Source: Verrucomicrobiota bacterium (GTDB lineage: Bacteria; Verrucomicrobiota; Verrucomicrobiia; Chthoniobacterales; JAFAMB01). Taken from it: a DNA stretch of 54,172 bases. Every line of letters begins with the position of its first letter. Position 1 is the stretch's first letter. Both the position numbers and the translations under genes were made by a program. The stretch is from contig JAFAZK010000154.1 in assembly GCA_019239825.1 (NCBI GenBank), positions 1 to 54,172 of the forward strand, given 5' to 3'. This document shows positions 8,592-17,287 of the stretch, one piece after another. The notes under the pieces were generated by a model. It searched no databases. It saw nothing but the letters and a program-made list of their open reading frames with translations, and had not been told where the DNA came from.

Positions 8592-10031
8592 ATGTTCACT
8601 TCATTGCGCAGCGCACTGACTCTGCTTTGGTTGTTCGTTGTAGTGGTGTGCGGTGCGCTGGCGGTGCAGTTATACGGCCTCTTTCAGCTCGGGATCGGCG
8701 GACAAATCGCCGAGGTTCAACATTCGGTTGCTGACGCCGCTAAAAATGTGTCCCAACAGTATGACCTTTATCGCTCGAGCTTTACGAACTCCCAACCTGA
8801 CTTCGGTAATTCCGAGCACGAAAGAGAGCTCTTGCTGCTGCTTGACCTGGCTTTGGGACGGTACAACGGGATAGAGGGGGGATTCTGGTCGCCGAAAAAC
8901 AATTTCATCGCGTACAGCTTTCCAACTCATCAACCGATTAAGCGCGACGTCCCTGCAGCCGAATCCAGCCGAATCTCTGAGCTCAACCAAAGGGTGCTTT
9001 CTGCCCATAAGGAGGACACCGCTCGATACGATTCTTCCGAAGAAGTACTTTTGATCCATGCCATCCCGGTCAGTTCTGACCTCGTCATCTGGACGATGGG
9101 GAGAGCGCACGTCGGGATGGCGGCAGCATTCGAGAAACTTGCCGGCGGCTTGGTTGGTCTACTACTGCTAATGCTGGTAACCGGAGGAGTGATCCTTTGG
9201 TATTTGCACACCTGGGGGCGCCGCCTCTCACAGGTCGAACAGCAGCTCGATGAATCACAAGCAGGATTAACCAAGACAGGTCTGAGCGAGCTGGATCGGT
9301 TGATCGCGGCCTTTAATCTGCAAACCAAACGATTACAAGAATCGCAGGAAAGATCGAATCAACTGTCTGTCCAGCTTAACCGGGCTGATCGCCTGGCTGC
9401 TCTAGGCCGAATGTCAGCGGGGCTAGCCCACGAGATTCGAAATCCAATCGGTGCCATGAGGCTTCAGGCGGAGAATGCTTTGGCTAAAACCGAAGACGAA
9501 AATCAACAGAAGACTTATCGCAACATTCTCCAAGAGATCGCTCGCCTGGATGATTTACTCGAGCGGCTTTTGGCGATCGTTCGCTTAGATAAACTTGTTA
9601 TCCAGCGAACCCAGCTTCGGCGCTGGCTCGACGACTGCATCAACCGTTTCCGAGGAGACAGCTCGGTAGTGCGACTTGAGGTTACGGCTCCCGCTCTTGA
9701 GTGGACGCTCGACCAGCAGCAAATGACACGAGCGCTGGATAACCTGGTGACCAATGCCCTGCGGCATATCCCTCCGGATGGTTGGGTTCAGGTAACCGCT
9801 GAACCACGAAATCACACTTGTTATCTGATCGTTGAGGATTCCGGACCCGGAATACCGGAAGAATCACGAGAAAATATCTTCGAGCCTTTTATTTCGCTGA
9901 GATCCAACGGAACCGGTCTAGGACTGGCCATCGCTCGGGAAATAGTTGAAGCACATGGTGGGACCATCTCTTGCACCCAGGGCGCCAACGGGGCACGTTT
10001 CGAAATCCGATTACCATGGCGCGAATCTTGA
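8592..10031 (+). CDS. membrane sensor histidine kinase
   Basis: A 479-residue kinase. A first membrane segment at about residues 8-30, a periplasmic region of about 150 residues and a second segment at about 182-206 are followed by a HAMP-like helix pair. The HisKA box RMSAGLAHEIRNPIGAMRLQ carries the phospho-accepting His; the HATPase domain shows the N box DNLVTNALRH, G1 VEDSGPGIPEE, and the G2 box GTGLGLAIAREIVEAHGG. The periplasmic domain is not one I recognise. The stop overlaps the regulator start by 16 bp, so the two are translationally coupled and should form a cognate pair. Confidence 0.93.
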   Translation: MFTSLRSALTLLWLFVVVVCGALAVQLYGLFQLGIGGQIAEVQHSVADAAKNVSQQYDLYRSSFTNSQPDFGNSEHERELLLLLDLALGRYNGIEGGFWSPKNNFIAYSFPTHQPIKRDVPAAESSRISELNQRVLSAHKEDTARYDSSEEVLLIHAIPVSSDLVIWTMGRAHVGMAAAFEKLAGGLVGLLLLMLVTGGVILWYLHTWGRRLSQVEQQLDESQAGLTKTGLSELDRLIAAFNLQTKRLQESQERSNQLSVQLNRADRLAALGRMSAGLAHEIRNPIGAMRLQAENALAKTEDENQQKTYRNILQEIARLDDLLERLLAIVRLDKLVIQRTQLRRWLDDCINRFRGDSSVVRLEVTAPALEWTLDQQQMTRALDNLVTNALRHIPPDGWVQVTAEPRNHTCYLIVEDSGPGIPEESRENIFEPFISLRSNGTGLGLAIAREIVEAHGGTISCTQGANGARFEIRLPWRES

Positions 10032-11344
10032 TCGTTGATGATGATGATGCATTTCGGAAAGCGCTCAGCGAATCGATTCGTGACCTTGGCTATCAAGTAA
10101 TCGAAGCGAAACAAGCCCGCGAAGCGCTAGATCAGATTCACAGCGCCGATGTCACTTTCCTGGACCTGCGCATGCCAGGGATGACCGGTATCGAATTTTT
10201 GCGGGATGCCAGACCGACAACCCCGGTCATTGTACTCACGGCGTTTGCTGACAGTTCCAATACCATTGAAGCAATCAAGCTGGGCGCGTTTGATCATTTA
10301 ACTAAACCGGTGGGGCGCGAGGATCTGAAGCGGGTTTTGGCCGAAGCCCTTAAGCGACCTCAAATCAGCGAAGGATCAAGAACGCCGGAGACCGCCGATG
10401 ACTTGATCGGATTTAGTACCAGCATGCGTGAAGTGCAGAAAAAAATCGGCCTCGCCGCCAGCGGAAATATCACTGTGCTGATACAGGGAGAAACTGGTAC
10501 CGGCAAAGAATTGGTCGCTCGAGCCATTCACCGGCATAGCGACCGAGCGACTCGGCCTTTCGTTGCCGTGAACTGTGCGGCTATCCCGCGTGAGCTTATG
10601 GAAAGCGAGCTCTTCGGGCACGTCAAAGGAGCGTTTACCGGAGCAATCCAGCCGCGACCGGGGAAATTCCGCGAAGCGGATGGCGGAACACTTTTCCTCG
10701 ATGAAATCGGCGACATGAATCTGGAAATGCAGGCCAAGATTTTGCGGGTCCTCCAGGACAAAATCGTGTCACCGGTTGGCGGCCAGTCTTCCCAGCAAGC
10801 CGACGTTCGCATTGTGGCCGCAACGCATCAGGATCTGCCAAAGAAGATACAGGAGGGCCACTTTCGTCAGGATTTGTTTTTTCGACTGAACGTTCTTAGC
10901 ATCCTTTTACCGCCATTGCGCGAGCGCGGTTCCGATATCGTCCTCTTAGCTGAGCATTTCCTGAGATTGGCGAGTGACCCACCAAAATCGTTGAGCGCGA
11001 CCGCCGCAAAACAGCTATTAGAGCGCGCTTGGCCTGGTAACGTCCGCGAATTGGAGAACACCATGCGCGCGGCCGCACTAGCCGTCCGAGGCAGTATCAT
11101 TGACGCCTCCGACCTTCAGCGCACGCCTACGGCTTCAGAATCCGACTGCCAATTGGACGAACTGCTGCAACTGGATTATCACTCCGCCATCGGCCGGTTA
11201 GAGAAACTATTGCTCGAGAGAGCGCTAAGTCGCGCCAAGGGCAATCGAGCCGAAGCCGCGCGATTGCTAAATATCCATCGCCAATTGTTATACACGAAAC
11301 TCAAGGAACACGGACTTTCTTCATATTCCGAAGATGCAGGCTGA
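10016..11344 (+). CDS. NtrC-family sigma54-dependent response regulator
   Basis: A 442-residue three-domain regulator. The receiver has ILIVDDDDAF, the phospho-accepting Asp in VTFLDLRMPGMTG, and the switch Lys in HLTKPVGRED. The AAA+ domain has Walker A GETGTGKELVARAIH, the sigma54-contacting loop ELFGHVKGAFTGA, Walker B GGTLFLDEIGDM and the arginine finger region. The C-terminal Fis-type helix-turn-helix is NRAEAARLLNIHRQLLYTKL. All activation motifs are intact, so it should activate sigma54 promoters. The ATG at 10016 (MARILIVDDD) is chosen over an upstream start at 9971 because the receiver begins there. Confidence 0.95.
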   Translation: MARILIVDDDDAFRKALSESIRDLGYQVIEAKQAREALDQIHSADVTFLDLRMPGMTGIEFLRDARPTTPVIVLTAFADSSNTIEAIKLGAFDHLTKPVGREDLKRVLAEALKRPQISEGSRTPETADDLIGFSTSMREVQKKIGLAASGNITVLIQGETGTGKELVARAIHRHSDRATRPFVAVNCAAIPRELMESELFGHVKGAFTGAIQPRPGKFREADGGTLFLDEIGDMNLEMQAKILRVLQDKIVSPVGGQSSQQADVRIVAATHQDLPKKIQEGHFRQDLFFRLNVLSILLPPLRERGSDIVLLAEHFLRLASDPPKSLSATAAKQLLERAWPGNVRELENTMRAAALAVRGSIIDASDLQRTPTASESDCQLDELLQLDYHSAIGRLEKLLLERALSRAKGNRAEAARLLNIHRQLLYTKLKEHGLSSYSEDAG

Positions 11345-12314
11345 GCACATGCAGCGTCCGGTCCGCGAGTTCGCGGGGCATGATTTCGTCCAACTGCCGC
11401 AAACTATGCGGGTCAGTGAAGCGTTGGACTTTATTCGCGACTACCGTTCGCCTGGGCAATCCTTAATCTATTTCTACGTGGTCGACGACGCTTCGCGTCT
11501 GGTGGGCGTCCTGCAAACGCGCGCCCTTCTCACGGCCCAACCTGACGAATCGCTCACCGACGTAATGATTCGCCACGTCATTGCCATCCCAGAAAACGCG
11601 ACTGTGTTGGAGGCCTGTGAATTCTTTGTCCTGCACAAGTTTTTAGCGTTTCCCATTGTTGATCGGGAACATCGGCTGAAAGGCGTGGTCGACATTAGTT
11701 TATTTAATGAGGAAGTTTTCGGAATTCCCAAGACAGAGACGAGCGATGACCTGTTCCAGGCGATCGGCTTGCATATTGTTCAGGCTCGCTCAGCTTCACC
11801 GTTGCAGGTTTTTCGATTTCGTTTTCCCTGGGTACTGGTCACAATCGCGGGGGGCACTGTCTGCGCCATGGTCGCTCAGGCGCACGAGAAAACACTCGAG
11901 CGCACATTAGTGGTCGCGTTCTTTTTGACCTTGGCCTTAGCGTTGGGAGAAAGTGTCGCGGTCCAATCCTTAGCACTCGTTTTGGAAACATTGCGGCAGC
12001 ACCGGGTCACCCCGGAATGGTTCTTTAACACCTGCAAACGCGAAGCAATCACTGCCTTGCCACTGGCGGTAGCCAGTGGTGTGGTTGTGTTTATCGTGGT
12101 CTTAGTTTTGGACCATGCGCTCTGGCCGGCGACTGTCATTGGTGCCAGCCTGACCGTTGGGGTCGGCGCTGCCTGTTTGCTGGGGATCAGTATCCCTGCC
12201 CTATTACACGCAGCGAAACTCGATCTGACCATCGCCGCCGGCCCGATCACCTTGGCGGCGACAGACATCGCCATGCTGTTGCTTTATCTGGGAATTACGA
12301 GCGCGCTGTTGTAG
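11334..12314 (+). CDS. CBS-domain protein with a shortened MgtE-like membrane domain
   Basis: A 326-residue protein with two CBS motifs (about residues 10-130; VVDDASRLVGVLQTRALL and FPIVDREHRLKGVVDISL) and then a five-helix MgtE-type channel domain (about 160-326). The terminal helix motif AAGPITLAATDIAMLLLYLG matches the MgtE Asp-bearing pore segment. The usual MgtE N-terminal superhelical domain is absent, and the GGNAGSQS-like motif is changed to LGESVAVQSLAL. It is probably a divalent-cation (Mg2+) channel or a regulator derived from one. It overlaps the NtrC gene by 11 bp; a second ATG at 11349 is possible. Confidence 0.82.
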   Translation: MQAEHMQRPVREFAGHDFVQLPQTMRVSEALDFIRDYRSPGQSLIYFYVVDDASRLVGVLQTRALLTAQPDESLTDVMIRHVIAIPENATVLEACEFFVLHKFLAFPIVDREHRLKGVVDISLFNEEVFGIPKTETSDDLFQAIGLHIVQARSASPLQVFRFRFPWVLVTIAGGTVCAMVAQAHEKTLERTLVVAFFLTLALALGESVAVQSLALVLETLRQHRVTPEWFFNTCKREAITALPLAVASGVVVFIVVLVLDHALWPATVIGASLTVGVGAACLLGISIPALLHAAKLDLTIAAGPITLAATDIAMLLLYLGITSALL

Positions 12315-12330
12315 GCCGGGTCAGCGAAAA

Positions 12331-12428
12331 GAGTAGACGTAGTGGACCGAAGTGGATGGAGTAGACGTTTCAGTGGCGACGTCGTCCACAAAGTCCACTC
12401 CGTCCACCGCGTCTACTCTGTCCACTTC
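12331..12428. repeat. inverted array of GTCCAC / GTAGACG words
   Basis: GAGTAGACG, AGTGGACCGAAGTGG and ATGGAGTAGACG at 12331-12367 face CGTCCACAAAGTCCACTCCG, TCCACCGCG and TCTACTCTGTCCACTTC at 12383-12428. GAAGTGG-ATGGAGTAGACG pairs with CGTCTACTC-TGTCCACTTC. An upstream ATG at 12352 would read this array as a Ser/Thr-rich leader on the next gene, which is why the later ATG was chosen. Confidence 0.78.
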
Positions 12429-12474
12429 TGGTTTTATTTTGGCTGCGGAACCATTCCTGGCCTATTGGTGCAGC

Positions 12475-13326
12475 ATGGCTTCGGATAAAAATTCTTCTCG
12501 GGTGTGGTTCATCACAGGGTCTTCAACGGGCTTCGGCCGGGTATTAGCGGAGATCCTCCTAAAACGAGGCGAACGTGTTGCGGTAACCGCCCGCAATCCC
12601 AACCAGATTCAGGATCTGGTTGCTGGATACAAGGACACCGGTCTCGCCCTTGCCTTAGATGTAACGCAGCCACAACAGGTCGTGGCGGCGGTTGCTGAGG
12701 CAGAAAAATTCTTTGGCCAAATCGATGTGTTAGTCAATAACGCCGGTTACGGTTACCTCGCCTCGGTCGAGGAAGGCGAAGAAGCGGAAGTACGAGCGAT
12801 GTTCGACACGAATTTCTTTGGGTTGATCGCGGTAACTCAAGCGGTGTTACCTGGCATGAGAGCTCGCCGCACTGGACACATTCTGAACATCGGCTCAATC
12901 GGTGGATTAGTCGCGAATCCTAGCACCGGTTATTATTCCGCCACCAAGTTTGCCGTGGAAGCGATATCTGAGTCTCTGGCTAAAGAAGTTGAACCTTTGG
13001 GTATCTGGGTGACCGCCATCGAGCCGGGTCCCTTCCGGACTGATTGGGCAGGTCGATCACTGAAAGTCGCTAAAGCGTCGATAGCCGATTACGCAGAAAC
13101 CGCCGGTTCCCGCAGCCGCCAGATAAACGAGCGCAGCGGGAAACAGCCCGGCGATCCGGTTCGCGCGGCAGAAGCGATGATCACGATCGTTGAGGCTGAC
13201 CAGCCGCCACGCAATCTCTTCTTAGGCAAGATCGCTTTTGACATGGCCCGAGAAAAACTCAGTTATCTGTCCAAGTCCATCGACCAATGGCAGGCTCTCT
13301 CGGTGGGGGCGGATTTCCCTGACTGA
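12475..13326 (+). CDS. short-chain dehydrogenase/reductase (classical SDR)
   Basis: A 283-residue classical SDR: cofactor loop FITGSSTGFGRVLAE (TGxxxGxG), NNAG motif in VLVNNAGYGYLAS, catalytic Ser in LNIGSIGGLVANPS, YxxxK in GYYSATKFAVEAISE, and the PG motif IEPGPFRTDWAG. This resembles the oxidoreductase group annotated as SDR family NAD(P)-dependent dehydrogenases (retinol-dehydrogenase-like). Substrate unknown. The chosen ATG at 12475 (MASDKNSSRVWFITG) puts the cofactor loop at the usual distance; the open frame upstream is repeat sequence. Confidence 0.92.
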   Translation: MASDKNSSRVWFITGSSTGFGRVLAEILLKRGERVAVTARNPNQIQDLVAGYKDTGLALALDVTQPQQVVAAVAEAEKFFGQIDVLVNNAGYGYLASVEEGEEAEVRAMFDTNFFGLIAVTQAVLPGMRARRTGHILNIGSIGGLVANPSTGYYSATKFAVEAISESLAKEVEPLGIWVTAIEPGPFRTDWAGRSLKVAKASIADYAETAGSRSRQINERSGKQPGDPVRAAEAMITIVEADQPPRNLFLGKIAFDMAREKLSYLSKSIDQWQALSVGADFPD

Positions 13327-13384
13327 GAACCGGTCCGACCTAACCCGTCTCGGCGGGGCCTAGGCCGAACGATATCTCTTTGTC

Positions 13385-14083
13385 ATGAGCACGGTCCGGT
13401 TTTCAAAGATCCTCGAGGCTTGCGGGAAACCGGACATTCATTTGCTATTAATCGACCCCGCGAAAGATAAGACGCTGCAAGCGGCCATTAAGTCGGACCG
13501 AGTCATGACGCTCTACCAACAGTCGGGCGGCACCGATCATGGTGTCGTCGGCTTTGAACAGGGACGATCTCGCCAGTTTCTGGTATTTCCGAAGCCGTTA
13601 AAATCGTTTCAGGGTCAACGTATCGTCGGTATCAAGTACGAGCTGCTCGAAGACGCTCCTGCCCCCAAAAAGGAACCAGCTAAAAAAGAAGCTTCTAAAC
13701 CAGACGAAAAACCAAGCGAAGCGGCACCCACCCTCTTGGAACAAGCCTTGTCTGCGATGACCAAGGGAGCCGGTAGTGCCTCTGCAAAACGCGCGGATCA
13801 CCGACCTCCGCCCGTAGTAGCAAAGGCCGGCTCTACAAAACCCAAAGAAACAGCGCCTGCCAACGAAGAGCAGCTGGATCAAGAAGATCGAGAAACGGTT
13901 TCCGAAGACAAAGTCATCGAGTTTCAGAAAGCTGAACCCGACAAATCGACCACAGTCAAAGCCGATGAGATCAAGAAGCTTAAGCACCAGGTGCGTGAAG
14001 CCATGGACGCACTGGAGCAAGGGAAGCAGGTCGTCGCCTTCAATCTTTTGAAGCGAATTCTAGATGCAGATAAAAGTGGTTAG
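13385..14083 (+). CDS. conserved-looking protein with charged linker, function unknown
   Basis: A 232-residue protein that I do not recognise. Residues 1-85 look like a compact alpha/beta domain (FSKILEACGKPDIHLLLIDP, GVVGFEQGRSRQFLVFPKPL, IVGIKYELLED). Residues 90-195 are a low-complexity Lys/Glu/Pro/Ala linker. The last 40 residues form a probable amphipathic helix hairpin (EIKKLKHQVREAMDALEQGKQVVAFNLL) of the kind seen in oligomerisation or docking segments. There is no signal peptide, so it is cytoplasmic. It stands alone 58 bp after the SDR gene. Confidence 0.6.
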   Translation: MSTVRFSKILEACGKPDIHLLLIDPAKDKTLQAAIKSDRVMTLYQQSGGTDHGVVGFEQGRSRQFLVFPKPLKSFQGQRIVGIKYELLEDAPAPKKEPAKKEASKPDEKPSEAAPTLLEQALSAMTKGAGSASAKRADHRPPPVVAKAGSTKPKETAPANEEQLDQEDRETVSEDKVIEFQKAEPDKSTTVKADEIKKLKHQVREAMDALEQGKQVVAFNLLKRILDADKSG

Positions 14084-14294
14084 CCTCGTCGTTAAGGGCC
14101 GCTCGGATGTGCATCCGGAACTTTGGTTCCCGATTTAACGCGACTAATATCGATGTCGGCTTTCTCGGCGCCGCGCAAATCGATCGATTTCTCTGGAACA
14201 ACGGACGGCGTTAGCCCACGGCCTAAATCCCGTTTTGCAAAGATAGTTTTGCCTATTAGTCCGACCTGATTGAGGCTCTTCTCAGAGATTTCTC
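14084..14294. other. gene-free interval with a small hairpin
   Basis: Apart from a perfect stem CGGATG/CATCCG at 14104-14117, I see no gene or repeat family here. The promoter of the thiolase gene probably lies in the last 100 bp, but no clear -35/-10 pair was found. Confidence 0.3.
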
Positions 14295-15638
14295 ATGAAC
14301 GACGTTTTTATCTGCGATGCGATACGAACTCCTTTTGGACGTTACGCCGGAGCTTTGGCGTCAGTCCGAGCGGATGATCTCGCTGCGATTCCGATCCGCG
14401 CATTGATCGACCGAAACCCCAATGTTGATTGGCCGGCGGTAGACGATGTGATCCTGGGCTGTGCGAATCAAGCGGGTGAGGATAACCGTAACGTGGCGCG
14501 AATGGCGCTTTTGCTGGCTGGGCTACCTCAGAGTGTGCCTGGCAGTACGGTTAACCGCCTTTGCGGCTCCAGCTTGGATGCCATCGCCATTGGGGCTCGA
14601 GCCATCAAAGCAGGAGAAGCGGATCTGATTATTGCTGGCGGGGTCGAAAGCATGTCCCGCGCGCCGTTTGTCCTCGCTAAGTCCGATACCGCGTTCAGCC
14701 GCAGCGTAGAAATGTACGATACCACCATCGGCTGGCGATTCGTGAACCCGCGGATGCAGAAACTTTACGGGATCGATTCGATGCCGGAAACCGGAGAAAA
14801 CGTGGCCGAACAATTCCGGGTTAATCGAGAGGATCAAGACGCTTTTGCTCTGCGTAGCCATCAACATTGGGCGGCCGGTCATCAAGCCGGCTTTTTCACG
14901 CGCCAGCTGGTTCCGGTCGAAATCCGGCAGAAAAAAGGTGATCCGATAATCGTTGCTATCGACGAACATCCTAGACCGGACACGACCCTGGAAGCGTTAT
15001 CGAAACTTCGAACCGTAGTGAAACCGGGTGGAACGGTTACTGCCGGGAACGCCTCGGGTATTAACGATGGAGCCGGGGTGGTTTTATTGGCATCTGAGCG
15101 CGCGATGGTGAGCCACCGGTTAGTTCCGCGAGCTCGCGTGGTAGCGGCTGCTACGGCTGGGATTGAGCCAAGAATTATGGGGATGGCGCCGGTCCCGGCG
15201 ACCCGGAAAGTTCTGGCGATGGCTAACTTGGAGCTCTCCCAAATGGACGTCATCGAATTGAACGAAGCGTTTGCTGCCCAAGCATTGGCGGTGCTGCGCG
15301 AACTCGGTTTACCGGATGATGCACCGCACGTTAATCCGAACGGAGGAGCCATCGCGATCGGACATCCGTTGGGAGCCAGCGGTGCCCGCCTGGCCACCGC
15401 AGCGGTAAACCAACTCGTAGTCATCGGCGGCCGCTACGCACTTTGCACAATGTGCATCGGCGTAGGCCAAGGAATCGCCATGATCCTAGAGAATTGCGTC
15501 GGATTCGTCGAAGATGTTCTGGAAGCAGACGCCGAGCAGGAACTCGAACCTGACGAAGAGGATTTGCTAAAGATGCCGCTCGCGGAACGAGGCGATGTCT
15601 TGGTGAAAGAAGTGCGAACTGATTTAGAGAAAGCGTGA
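14295..15638 (+). CDS. thiolase (acetyl-CoA/3-oxoadipyl-CoA acyltransferase) with C-terminal extension
   Basis: A 447-residue thiolase. The N-terminus FICDAIRTPFGRYAGAL is close to PcaF/3-oxoadipyl-CoA thiolases. The nucleophilic Cys is in TVNRLCGSSLDAI (about residue 90), the catalytic His in NPNGGAIAIGHPLGASGAR and the second Cys in YALCTMCIGVGQG. Normal thiolases end just after GQGIAMILEN; here about 45 further residues follow, strongly acidic (EADAEQELEPDEEDL). It catalyses thiolytic cleavage or condensation of 3-oxoacyl-CoA. An enol-lactonase-like hydrolase occurs 4 kb away, but no other aromatic-degradation gene is nearby, so a beta-ketoadipate role is only possible. Confidence 0.92.
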   Translation: MNDVFICDAIRTPFGRYAGALASVRADDLAAIPIRALIDRNPNVDWPAVDDVILGCANQAGEDNRNVARMALLLAGLPQSVPGSTVNRLCGSSLDAIAIGARAIKAGEADLIIAGGVESMSRAPFVLAKSDTAFSRSVEMYDTTIGWRFVNPRMQKLYGIDSMPETGENVAEQFRVNREDQDAFALRSHQHWAAGHQAGFFTRQLVPVEIRQKKGDPIIVAIDEHPRPDTTLEALSKLRTVVKPGGTVTAGNASGINDGAGVVLLASERAMVSHRLVPRARVVAAATAGIEPRIMGMAPVPATRKVLAMANLELSQMDVIELNEAFAAQALAVLRELGLPDDAPHVNPNGGAIAIGHPLGASGARLATAAVNQLVVIGGRYALCTMCIGVGQGIAMILENCVGFVEDVLEADAEQELEPDEEDLLKMPLAERGDVLVKEVRTDLEKA

Positions 15639-15781
15639 CCCACCTACCCCCCACTGTGGAGTCATGTGCCACGTAACAGCTACATCACTTTTGCAGTTTC
15701 ATATCTCCAATACGGCTCCTCTCCGTTTTGGGGGCTGGCGACACCTCATCCCCTCGGGACATTGACAGGGCCGCCCTATCA

Positions 15782-15817
15782 GCTTTGGTATTAATCACAA
15801 TATAATGATACCAAAGC
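15782..15817. promoter_or_regulatory. perfect 10-bp inverted repeat, likely operator of the efflux pump
   Basis: GCTTTGGTAT at 15782-15791 and ATACCAAAGC at 15808-15817 are exact complements with a 16-bp spacer holding a TATAAT hexamer at 15801-15806. It lies 36 bp before the DHA2 transporter ATG. Dyads of this size over the -10 are typical binding sites for TetR- or MarR-type repressors of efflux genes. No such regulator is encoded nearby, and there is no well-spaced -35. Confidence 0.5.
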
Positions 15818-15853
15818 GGGGCTTAATCAGGAACGAAGCATACAGGGATCGGG

Positions 15854-17287
15854 ATGTCTGAGCGTTGCGAACGTGTTGCCGACGCGGGAGAACTCGAACC
15901 CAGTCGTCCCAACTTAACCGCATTCATTGTTTGCCTGGGGTGCGTCGTCGTTCTGCTCGACATTTCGATCGTCAATGTCGCGCTCAAGCCGATCGCTTCG
16001 GGATTGGGTGGCCGGCTCACCGACCTCCAGTGGATCGTCGACGCCTACACGGTAGCCTTTGCCAGTTTTCTTCTTACCGCCGGCACCGCCGGGGATCGCT
16101 TTGGAAATAAACGGATTTTCACTGCGGGATTTTTTGTTTTCACTGTCGCCTCAGTCGTTTGCGGAGCGGCCACTAGTCTGACGGCATTGATCGGCGCTCG
16201 CGTGCTTCAAGGCATCGGTGCAGCCCTCATTATCCCTTGTTCTCTTACCTTGTTGAATCACGCGTACGAGAACCCAGGCGAGCGAGCCAAGGCATTCGGC
16301 TGGTGGGCCGGGAGCGGCGGGGCTTCAGTCGCGGCCGGTCCGGTGATCGGCGGCTTTCTCATACACAGCTTTGGTTGGCGCAGTATTTTCTATGTCAACA
16401 TTCCAATCGGTTTAGCGGCGCTTTTCTTGACCTATCGTTATATCCGCAGCGAGCAGCCAAGAGCTGGGCACAGAATCGATTGGCCCGGTCAGCTACTCAG
16501 TCTATTTGCTCTGGCTTCGCTCACCACCGTCCTGATCGAGGGGAACAATTGGGGTTGGCTTTCGATACGGATCATCGTTCTAAGCGTTGCCTGCATCGGA
16601 ATGTCTCTCCTGTTTTTTGCGATCGAGAACCGGCAATCCCAGCCGATGTTGCCCATGGAGCTTTTTCGATCGACGTCATTCAGTGTCTCGACCTTGCTCG
16701 GCCTTCTCCTAAGTTTCTCGTTCTACGGATTGATTTTCACTCTTAGTCTTTATTTCCAGCAGGCTCGCCGTTTCAGCCCGTTAGAAACCGGCCTGGCTTT
16801 CTTGCCGGTAACCGGCCTGCTCACGGTGATGAATGTTTTCGCGGGTAGATTAGGCGCAGCCCGTGGAATGCGGTTTCCAATCGTGACCGGGTTTGTCGTT
16901 GGCGGGATCGGATTTTTCTGGCTCGCATTCGCCACGAGCTCCGCTACCACCTACTGGGGCTTGCTTCTTCCTTTGCTCTGTGTCGGCGCGGGGGTACCGC
17001 TTATTTTGCCGCCCTTGACCACAGTCGTATTAGCAGCGGTAGATCGGTCCCAAGTTGGTTTAGCCTCCGCTACGTTAAACACCGGTCGCCAGATCGGCGC
17101 AGCCGCCGGTGTAGCGGTTTTAGGCTCCTTACTTACCAGCGCCCCGACATTTGTAGGCGGTTTCCAATGGGGCATGATCATCTCCAGCATCATCTACCTC
17201 ATCGGCACTGTCCTTACGCTGCGGTTCGTTCCTAACGATCCTCACTTGCGCATCGAAGCAGGCGGAAGCGAGGGGGAGATAATCTAA
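15854..17287 (+). CDS. MFS drug efflux transporter, DHA2 (EmrB/QacA) family
   Basis: A 477-residue, fourteen-segment MFS protein. Signatures of the 14-helix drug:H+ antiporters are visible: motif D1 LDISIVNVALKPI in helix 1, LQWIVDAYTVAFAS, motif A GTAGDRFGNKRIF in loop 2-3, and motif C GPVIGGFLIHSFGWRSIFYV in helix 5. It should export lipophilic compounds using the proton gradient. The ATG at 15854 follows GGGATCGGG and a cytoplasmic leader of about 20 residues. Its stop codon is adjoined at once by a palindromic repeat element shared with the convergent sugar transporter. Confidence 0.92.
   Translation: MSERCERVADAGELEPSRPNLTAFIVCLGCVVVLLDISIVNVALKPIASGLGGRLTDLQWIVDAYTVAFASFLLTAGTAGDRFGNKRIFTAGFFVFTVASVVCGAATSLTALIGARVLQGIGAALIIPCSLTLLNHAYENPGERAKAFGWWAGSGGASVAAGPVIGGFLIHSFGWRSIFYVNIPIGLAALFLTYRYIRSEQPRAGHRIDWPGQLLSLFALASLTTVLIEGNNWGWLSIRIIVLSVACIGMSLLFFAIENRQSQPMLPMELFRSTSFSVSTLLGLLLSFSFYGLIFTLSLYFQQARRFSPLETGLAFLPVTGLLTVMNVFAGRLGAARGMRFPIVTGFVVGGIGFFWLAFATSSATTYWGLLLPLLCVGAGVPLILPPLTTVVLAAVDRSQVGLASATLNTGRQIGAAAGVAVLGSLLTSAPTFVGGFQWGMIISSIIYLIGTVLTLRFVPNDPHLRIEAGGSEGEII

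Noticed and set aside
12352..12474. A 41-residue Ser/Thr-rich leader on the short-chain dehydrogenase
   Set aside because: The codons are those of the GTCCAC/GTAGACG inverted array, and the cofactor loop is at the normal place when the ATG at 12475 is used.
15762..15806. TTGACA and TATAAT as a sigma70 promoter for the DHA2 pump
   Set aside because: The spacing is 33 bp, too long for a functional pair; only the TATAAT in the dyad is kept as a possible -10.
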